From assembly GCF_014297275.1 (NCBI RefSeq), contig NZ_JACOQK010000001.1, positions 248,001 to 312,000 on the forward strand: a stretch of 64,000 bases of DNA, read 5' to 3'. A program made the translations under genes and the position numbers. Positions 54,669 through 61,378 of this stretch are shown here, piece after piece. Origin of the DNA: Clostridium facile (lineage in GTDB: Bacteria > Bacillota > Clostridia > Oscillospirales > Ruminococcaceae). Positions within the stretch are counted from its first letter, which is position 1, and each line of letters begins with the position of its first letter. The notes beneath the pieces are model-generated. The model saw only the letters and a list, made by a program, of their open reading frames with translations. It searched no databases and was not told the origin of the DNA.

Positions 54669-55076
54669 ATGAATGACAATAAAAGTTTAGCACACACAAC
54701 ATGGAATTGCAAATATCACATAGTCTTTGCGCCAAAATACAGAAGGCAAATTTTCTATGGAGAGCACAGAGTAGAAGTGGGGAAAATATTAAGGGAATTG
54801 TGCGAATGGAAAGGGATAACGATAATAGAGGCGGAAGTGTGCCCAAATCATATACACATGCTGGTAGAAATACCACCAAAAGAAAGTGTATCAGGATTCA
54901 TGGGATATTTGAAAGGAAAAAACCGAAGCTTTTGGTGCAGGGGATACTATGTAGATACAGTAGGGAAGAATAATAAAAAGATAACAGAGTATATACAAAA
55001 TCAGCTGAAAGAAGACCAATTACATGACCAACTAACATTGAAAGAATACATGGACCCGTTTACGGGTAGCAAGTAA
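54669..55076 (+). CDS. tnpA: IS200/IS605-family transposase TnpA with internal deletion
   Basis: 135 residues from ATG 54669 (SD AGGAGG). The HUH motif (CPNHIHMLVEIPP) and the nucleophile-helix region (WCRGYYVDTVG) are present. Between them MGYLKGK runs straight into NRSFWCRGYY, so about 17 residues that relatives carry (an SxLMIF..NLKYKYG-type segment) are missing in frame. Family members are about 150 residues. The helix joining the HUH core to the tyrosine helix is therefore probably damaged, and the copy is likely inactive unless rescued by a full-length transposase elsewhere. Confidence 0.85.
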   Translation: MNDNKSLAHTTWNCKYHIVFAPKYRRQIFYGEHRVEVGKILRELCEWKGITIIEAEVCPNHIHMLVEIPPKESVSGFMGYLKGKNRSFWCRGYYVDTVGKNNKKITEYIQNQLKEDQLHDQLTLKEYMDPFTGSK

Positions 55077-55196
55077 CAATCCATTCGCAGGTGTCAGGAC
55101 GTAAAAAGCGCCTGGGGGCGCTGCTAGTAACAGAGCCTTACAGGCGCATCTGTAAAACCCCCGGCTATGCCGGGGGATATTTATTGTATAAGAAAA

Positions 55197-55237
55197 CCCT
55201 GTTCCATAGGAATCGTTTTTATTCCTGTGAAACAGGG
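55197..55237. terminator. Hairpin directly right of the IS element; rest of 55238-55479 empty
   Basis: CCCTGTT (55197-55203) pairs with AACAGGG (55231-55237), continuing with a few mismatches to AGGAAT/ATTCCT. It resembles an intrinsic terminator, better on the minus strand (TTTTCTT follows). Confidence 0.55.
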
Positions 55238-55479
55238 TACTTTTGATTATCTTACTCCATAAGTGTACATAAATAAAAGAATTCTGGTTTTTTATCATGT
55301 CGTTTTGCTATGTAGATAGAAAATAAGACCTATTTAAAATATGCGAAATAAGCTAAATAGGTGAACCACTAAATTTGTGAAATATATTATCAACAAAACA
55401 ACAAAATTTGGACAAACCAACCCTCCTACCATCCATTTACTTTCTATGATATGATAAGAAGGAAGGAGGAGAGTAAAAG

Positions 55480-56525
55480 GTGATACAGGATATTAACGAT
55501 TACTTACAGGCAGCACAAAAACAAATCCAGGAATATCAGAAGATAATGGCGGACAGAGGAATTGACAATCGCAAAAGAGCAGAAGAACAAAACAAAAAAT
55601 ATGGTTACAGCACCATACCAGATGAAGAATGGTTTGTGTTTGGAAGTCCAATTTTTATTATGATGCATGGATGTCCATGGGAAGAAAAGAAATACCATAA
55701 AGAAAACGAGTATCCACATAACCACGATTTTTTTGAGATGAGCTATGTTTATCGTGGGGCATTTCATAATACAATAGAAGGATATACCATTAAGCAGCCA
55801 GAAAATACTCTTGTTTTGCTTTCCCCCCAGGCAAAACACTGCTGTGATACTGTGAACCATCAAGATATTGTCTTTAATTTTTTAATTAAGAGGGAATTAA
55901 TAGAAAATATTTTTTTGCAGATGTTTTCGGAATCTGAACCAGTCTGCCGGTTTTTTCTGGATTCCCTATATAATGTACGGCAGCAAAAGCCTTACCTCTT
56001 TTTTGAATGCGATAATGTTTTGATCTCCTTAATCCATAGTATGATTGAGGAATATTTTGGTCAGCAGGAGTTTTATCAAAGTATTATTAAATCCAAATTA
56101 ACAGAATTATTCTCAAGACTTTCCAGAATGCATAAGCAGCAGAATAGAGAATTAGGTGAGACGGATTCTTACCATTTGATGGTGCAGATTGAAACATATT
56201 TGGAACAAAATTACAGTACAGCTACATTGTCTTCAATGGCGGAATTTTTTCATTATACCCCAAGCTATCTTTCCAAACTGATACAACAGCAATTCCAAAA
56301 AAATTTTCTACCTTGTTACAGGAAATCCGCTTACAATACGCCTGCCGGTATCTTGGCTATTCTTCATTGCCAATTGACCAGGTAGTTGAACTTGTAGGCT
56401 ATACAGATGTTAGCCATTTTTACCGTGTATTTAAACAAAAATATGGAGTTTCTCCTAACCAATATCGAAAACAGAACAACACCTTAAAAAAAGCCAAAAA
56501 TAACATAAAAAATCCACTAAAATAA
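55480..56525 (+). pseudogene. AraC-family regulator disrupted by a -1 frameshift in the HTH domain
   Basis: The frame from GTG 55480 encodes a cupin-like sensor (NEYPHNHDFFEMSYVYRGAFH, about residues 75-150) and the first half of an AraC DNA-binding domain (SSMAEFFHYTPSYLSKLI). At the run of seven A (56297-56303) the reading frame is lost and 26 non-homologous residues end at 56385. The rest of the HTH continues in another frame (LLQEIRLQYACRYL..VGYTDVSHFYRVFKQKYGVSPNQYR) to 56525. Adding one A restores a ~348-residue protein like the AraC regulator at 59983. It could be a pseudogene, sequencing error, or transcriptional slippage. It directly precedes the GH106-like gene. Confidence 0.85.
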
Positions 56526-56604
56526 ATTGGTTGTTTTTGCTAAAATAAATTATAGCAACAAAAAATAATTGCTACTATATTCTAAATTTAGGAGGAAAAA
56601 AAGA

Positions 56605-59600
56605 ATGAAACGCATACGTAAAATGTTGGCGGCTTTGTTGTCTGTTGCTATGGTAGCTACTTGTATTTCTACTACGATACCAGTATCGGCACAACAGTCC
56701 AATTTTGCCACTACATTTGCCAATCCATTAGAAGAAAATTCGATGTTAAAGGTAAGGTATTGGATTCCATCCGGTTATCCAGCGTCCTCTCCTGAACTAT
56801 TGCAGGAGATTGACCGTGAAATGAAGGAACTGTCCGATGCGGGGTATAGTACAGTAGAAGTAGCGAATGTGTATGAACACTTAACCGATAGCGAATACGA
56901 GACTTTAGAACAAGGAGATGGAACTGAAAGTTACCTGTTTGGGAGCTCTTATTGGAAAGAAACCCTGCGCCAGGTATTGAAATCTGCGAAAAAATATGGA
57001 ATGACAGTAGATGTTACCATGGGACCCCATTGGCCTGCCGCTTCGGATGAAGTTGGCTTAGAAAGCGACGCTGTGATGAAAGAAGCTGTTTACTCAGTAA
57101 CTGAATTAAAAGCGGGGCAGGAATACACGGATTTGCAGAGGGATTATGTAGAAATCACACAGAGTGACGCTTCTGTTAATTTGTTGGGTGTATATGCCGC
57201 AAAATTTGAGAGTACCAAGGAATGCAGTAAAACATCTGGTTATGGCGATAATATTACCACAACCACATGGACGCAATATGCGGTTGATGACAGCACCTTA
57301 ACCCGTTTGGAACCAGATGAAAATGGAAAATATCATTTTACCGCTCCAGATGATCAATACGTAGTGATGGAAGTCTATGAGCATTCCACCGGCGCAACGA
57401 TTAAATACAGCACTTATAACAATCCGGATACAGGATATACTGGCTATTGTTTGGATATGTATAATACCGCTGGTGTGGAAGAATTTATCCGATATTTTGA
57501 GGAACATGTTATGGATGATGAAATTACCCAGTTGCTAAAAGAAGTAGGCGGGAATTTCTTTGAAGACAATTTTAGCTATAGTGCAAAAAATATTTGGACT
57601 TCCAGTTTAGTAGATACTTTCAACCAGAATTGTGGCTATGATATGATGGATGTTCTACCATATACACTAGGGATTCCATCCAATGGGCATTCTTCCGAAC
57701 GGAATAGTACTGGGATTGATTTGGAATCCACTGCGCCATTTGTTATTGCCAATGATGCAGAATACAAATACAACCGTATCCGCGCGGATATGATCGATTC
57801 CTGGGCGAGCTGTTATTTAAACCAGCATATCGCAACCATCAAGGAATGGGCAGAACAAACCTTTGGCATGGGGTTCCGTACCCAGACTTATGGAGGCAGT
57901 ATTGATACAGGCTTATGCGCTGCCAATGTTACTGTTCCAGAAGGGGAAACAATTGGATTTTCAGACCAGTTCGACGGATTTAGTATGTTGGCAGCCGGCA
58001 GGGATATGGGAGGAACCACCTCTATGCTGACTTCTGAATTTGGTGCAAGCTTTAGCGTAGGCGGAGCTTATGGATATGCTTGGGATGATATGATGAAAGC
58101 AGCGTACAAAGATTATTCCGCTGGCGTCAACTCATTGGTATTCCATGGTTATAGTTATATGTATTCTCCAGAGTCCCAATGGCCAGGTTTTAATGCTTTT
58201 GGAAATTCCTGTTCTGGTACTTGGAGTTCCCGTGATCCACAATGGACTCAGATTGATGAATTATCTGGAAATCTTCGTCGTACCCAATATGCGTTGCAGC
58301 AGGGAGTTCAAAAAACTGATGTAGCTGTATATGAAAGCTTAGGAAATGCTCAGGGCGGTGGACCTTTCTATGACGGTAGTTCTATTACAGCGCAAGGATA
58401 TTCTTATCAACTATTTACTCCAGGATTGTTAACAATGGATTCTGCCAAAGTTACAAATGGCGTTTTAAATGAAAATGGACCAGCTTACAAGGCAATGGTC
58501 ATTGATAATGAAACCGCTATCTCAGTAGATGCCATGAAAAAATTGGTGGAATTTGCAGATAATGGCCTTGCGTTAGTATTTGCGAACCAGCTGCCATGTA
58601 TCTCTACTTCTTATACAGAGGATAATACAGAGATTACTGCATTGATGGACACTTTACTGGAAAAAGAAAATGTAATACATGTGGACTCCACTGAAAAGGT
58701 AGGGAACGCCTTGGCTCAATTGGGGGTTGTTCCATCCGCAGACAAAGCGGAACAGGATACCTCTATTTTGCCAATCCATCGTTCTATGGAAGATGGGGAA
58801 ATTTATTTCTTCTATAATACATCAGAAGAAGAACGGTCTGTAACCGTAACGATGCAAGGAGATGGAGCACCATTTGTCCTAGATACTTGGACAGGGGAAA
58901 TTCTTCCACTTGCAAACTATACCACGGATGGTTCTACTGTTACAACTACAATTACATTAGCGGGCAATGATGCCATTCTGTTTGGGATTGGTTCTGCTTT
59001 TGGAACAGGATATGATGTCCATGCTGTAGATAGCAATACCGCTGTTACTTACCAGGACGGTGTTTTAGTTGCCCATATTGAGCAAAATGGAAGTTATTCA
59101 GTACAAACAAATGATGGAAAATTGTATAGCGAAGAATGTACTGATGTTCCTGCATCCACTCCAATTCATGAATGGGATTTACAGGTAGAAAGTTGGACAT
59201 CAGGAGATCCAAATGATGCGGCAGTAACTGCAAAAGATATCATCTACCATGATCAGACAGAGGCAGTAGCTTGGAGTGAGATTCCAGAAGTAGGCAAAGA
59301 TGTTTCCGGTATTGGGACCTATACTACAACCTTTACCATGAAGAATGTGGAGCGATATGGAGCAACCCTTTCCTTTGAAGCAATTGGGGAAACCTTTCAA
59401 GTATATTTAAATGGAGAGAAATTGCCTGCCGCAAACCAGGTAACCAAAGAAATTGATTTGGGTGGTTATTTAAAAGAAGGGGAAAATACTTTGACTGTAG
59501 TGGTAGCTTCTTCTTTACAGAACGCTGTTGGAACAAATGGCGATCCAAAAGAATATGGGATTATTGGTACAACTACAATTTCCCCGTATAAAGTAGTGGC

Positions 59601-59754
59601 AATTCAACCGGCAATTAGTCCAAATCCAGTTGATCCAACCAATCCGGTTAATCCTTCTATTCCACAAACAGGCGATACCAATGTATTGTTTGGTGTTGTA
59701 TTTGCAGGGATTGCTGGAACAACTATTCTTACCGTTTTCAAAAAACGCAAATAA
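56605..59754 (+). CDS. Secreted, LPXTG-type anchored GH106-like alpha-L-rhamnosidase
   Basis: 1049 residues from ATG 56605 (AGGAGG 9 nt upstream). A signal peptide (1-31, ending PVSA) is followed by NPLEENSMLKVRYWIPSGYP and EIDREMKELSDAGYSTVEVANVYE, the barrel start I associate with family GH106. The acidic segment GGNFFEDNFSYSAKNIW, a beta-sandwich jelly-roll near residues 870-1000 (FQVYLNGEKLP), and a Pro/Asn linker follow. The C terminus is IPQTGD, a hydrophobic helix and KKRK, an LPXTG-type sortase signal. It is expected to cleave alpha-L-rhamnosyl bonds at the cell surface. Family assignment is by pattern only, so the exact GH family may differ. Confidence 0.68.
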   Translation: MKRIRKMLAALLSVAMVATCISTTIPVSAQQSNFATTFANPLEENSMLKVRYWIPSGYPASSPELLQEIDREMKELSDAGYSTVEVANVYEHLTDSEYETLEQGDGTESYLFGSSYWKETLRQVLKSAKKYGMTVDVTMGPHWPAASDEVGLESDAVMKEAVYSVTELKAGQEYTDLQRDYVEITQSDASVNLLGVYAAKFESTKECSKTSGYGDNITTTTWTQYAVDDSTLTRLEPDENGKYHFTAPDDQYVVMEVYEHSTGATIKYSTYNNPDTGYTGYCLDMYNTAGVEEFIRYFEEHVMDDEITQLLKEVGGNFFEDNFSYSAKNIWTSSLVDTFNQNCGYDMMDVLPYTLGIPSNGHSSERNSTGIDLESTAPFVIANDAEYKYNRIRADMIDSWASCYLNQHIATIKEWAEQTFGMGFRTQTYGGSIDTGLCAANVTVPEGETIGFSDQFDGFSMLAAGRDMGGTTSMLTSEFGASFSVGGAYGYAWDDMMKAAYKDYSAGVNSLVFHGYSYMYSPESQWPGFNAFGNSCSGTWSSRDPQWTQIDELSGNLRRTQYALQQGVQKTDVAVYESLGNAQGGGPFYDGSSITAQGYSYQLFTPGLLTMDSAKVTNGVLNENGPAYKAMVIDNETAISVDAMKKLVEFADNGLALVFANQLPCISTSYTEDNTEITALMDTLLEKENVIHVDSTEKVGNALAQLGVVPSADKAEQDTSILPIHRSMEDGEIYFFYNTSEEERSVTVTMQGDGAPFVLDTWTGEILPLANYTTDGSTVTTTITLAGNDAILFGIGSAFGTGYDVHAVDSNTAVTYQDGVLVAHIEQNGSYSVQTNDGKLYSEECTDVPASTPIHEWDLQVESWTSGDPNDAAVTAKDIIYHDQTEAVAWSEIPEVGKDVSGIGTYTTTFTMKNVERYGATLSFEAIGETFQVYLNGEKLPAANQVTKEIDLGGYLKEGENTLTVVVASSLQNAVGTNGDPKEYGIIGTTTISPYKVVAIQPAISPNPVDPTNPVNPSIPQTGDTNVLFGVVFAGIAGTTILTVFKKRK

Positions 59755-59770
59755 AAACATTTTCTAAATA

Positions 59771-59800
59771 AAAATAAGGCTCAATTTTGAGCCTTATTTT
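59771..59800. terminator. Bidirectional terminator between the GH106-like and AraC genes
   Basis: A perfect 13-bp stem (59771-59783 with 59788-59800) has flanking A and T runs. Confidence 0.9.
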
Positions 59801-59982
59801 TGTTGTACTTATTTTGATAAATAAGTTAGATGGGATATCCAAAAATTATGATTACTTAAAACTTAAAAACCATGAAAATATCGCAAGAATACGTAGATTG
59901 GTATGTCATATTTGCTAGTATGAAAATAATTTTGAGTTGAACAATCGCCTTTGTGGCACTTAAATCACCGCAATTTCCGCTT

Positions 59983-61023
59983 TTATAGGTACGTATCGGA
60001 AAAAATTTTACGGTATTGGCTTGGGGTCTTACCCGCCAGTTTTTTAAATTCTTTTTCAAAGGAACTTCTTTGATGATATCCCAGCAGATGGGCAATTTGA
60101 TCAATAGGGAGCTCGGAGTTTTTTAATAAATAGCGTGCTTTATCCATTTTATATTGATTCACATATTCTGAAAAAGTCATATTTGTGTAGTTGGAAATGC
60201 AGCGGGAAAGATATGCTGTGGAATAATGAAAATGCTCAGAGAGAGATTTTAATGTGACAGTTGAAAAATGGTCACTGATATAAGAAATAATCTCCACAAT
60301 ATTCGGTTTTACATCATTTTTAATTAAGTGGTGAGTTTCGTAATACAGCCTAGATAGTTCGATTAACAGCGATGAAAAAGAGAGCTTCATCGCGCTCTGA
60401 CTATACCTTGATTTTTGGTAATACTCCCGTATGATATTAAAGATATAAAACTCAGCCATGTCGCCAGGATGGATATTGAACTTCATATAACGTGGCTGAT
60501 CCTGGTTACTGTAAATAGAGTTCAAGAAAAACTCTAAAAATAGGTCGTTTTGCTGGATGATGTTTAGCATAGTGGCGATAAAGGTGGATTTACGGACAAT
60601 GATATTAACTAGCAGGCTTCCATCATTGGGGACAACAATTGCATGGCGACATTGGGTATTAAAAATCCATGCGGAACCTTTTTCCAATACATATTCTTTT
60701 TCGTTAAAGTAGCAATAGCATGTTCCTTCATAAATATAAAAAAGCTCAAAAAATTCGTGACGATGGAAATAGGTCTGTTCAAACTTTTTTTGTTCTTCCA
60801 AGTCAGTTACAGGATAGCCTGTATAAGGAAAATCAGGGTACACCATAATGTCTTCTTCTGGTTGGAATACAAATTCTTCGGAATAAATATTTTTGTGTTC
60901 CAAATAAAGTTCGGGTGTTTTTTTTAGTTCTTCTTCTTGTTTTCTCCACCGCAGGATATGAGTAGGGTTTTGATTCATGGCAGCAATTAGCTGTTCTACT
61001 TCCTGTTTTAAGCAATCGTACAT
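59983..61023 (-). CDS. AraC-family transcriptional regulator
   Basis: The 346-residue protein has an N-terminal cupin sensor (YFHRHEFFELFYIYEGTCYCYF, residues ~92-113, and KGSAWIFNTQCRHAI) and a C-terminal double HTH (~245-340; TLKSLSEHFHYSTAYLSRCISNYTNMTFSEYV and IDQIAHLLGYHQRSSFEKEFKKLAGKTPSQYRK). It is an intact architectural relative of the frameshifted gene at 55480. It is divergent from the GH78 gene at 61379 and convergent with the GH106-like gene, so it is the likely local activator, sensing a rhamnose-type sugar (inference). Confidence 0.9.
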   Translation of the reverse strand: MYDCLKQEVEQLIAAMNQNPTHILRWRKQEEELKKTPELYLEHKNIYSEEFVFQPEEDIMVYPDFPYTGYPVTDLEEQKKFEQTYFHRHEFFELFYIYEGTCYCYFNEKEYVLEKGSAWIFNTQCRHAIVVPNDGSLLVNIIVRKSTFIATMLNIIQQNDLFLEFFLNSIYSNQDQPRYMKFNIHPGDMAEFYIFNIIREYYQKSRYSQSAMKLSFSSLLIELSRLYYETHHLIKNDVKPNIVEIISYISDHFSTVTLKSLSEHFHYSTAYLSRCISNYTNMTFSEYVNQYKMDKARYLLKNSELPIDQIAHLLGYHQRSSFEKEFKKLAGKTPSQYRKIFSDTYL

Positions 61024-61378
61024 TTTTACATGGTTTCCTTTTCTTCTGTTTTAATAAATTGCTATGTTTTGTATTGATTAGAACATAAAAATAGAAAAAA
61101 TACGACATATCTATTTGTTTATTACTATGATATACTAAAAAATATAAGATTTCAATAAGAAATTATGTAAAATTATACTTTATCTTTCATATCAAATTTA
61201 GTAAAAAATTCTATAGAAAATAAGGCTTTTTCTCCTGTTTTTCTATAGAACGATAAAGCATACTATTTGTATATAGTTTTTATGCTGATAAAGGGCGTAT
61301 TTGGAGGGTAACAATAGGGGATTTAAGATCAATTAAAAAACCTAAGGTTATAAATATTTAAAAATGGAGGAGAGGAAA

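Larger units (their letters stand above)
54547..55183 (+). mobile_element. IS200-type insertion sequence (single tnpA)
   Basis: The element carries only a Y1 transposase, as in the IS200 group. The left-end hairpin is CCCGAC-TGT-GTCGGG (54550-54564) and the right-end hairpin is CCCCCGGC-TAT-GCCGGGGG (55158-55176). TTGTATAAGAAA lies on both sides (54535-54546 and 55184-55195). IS200 members do not make target duplications, so that repeat may reflect target or cleavage-site sequence, and exact ends are uncertain by about 12 bp. It sits directly behind the DeoR terminator, a typical IS200 niche. Confidence 0.82.

Noticed and set aside
55077..55157. Passenger gene or guide-type RNA at the right side of the IS200 element
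   Set aside because: Only about 80 bp, no tnpB and no clear ORF; treated as the IS right end.
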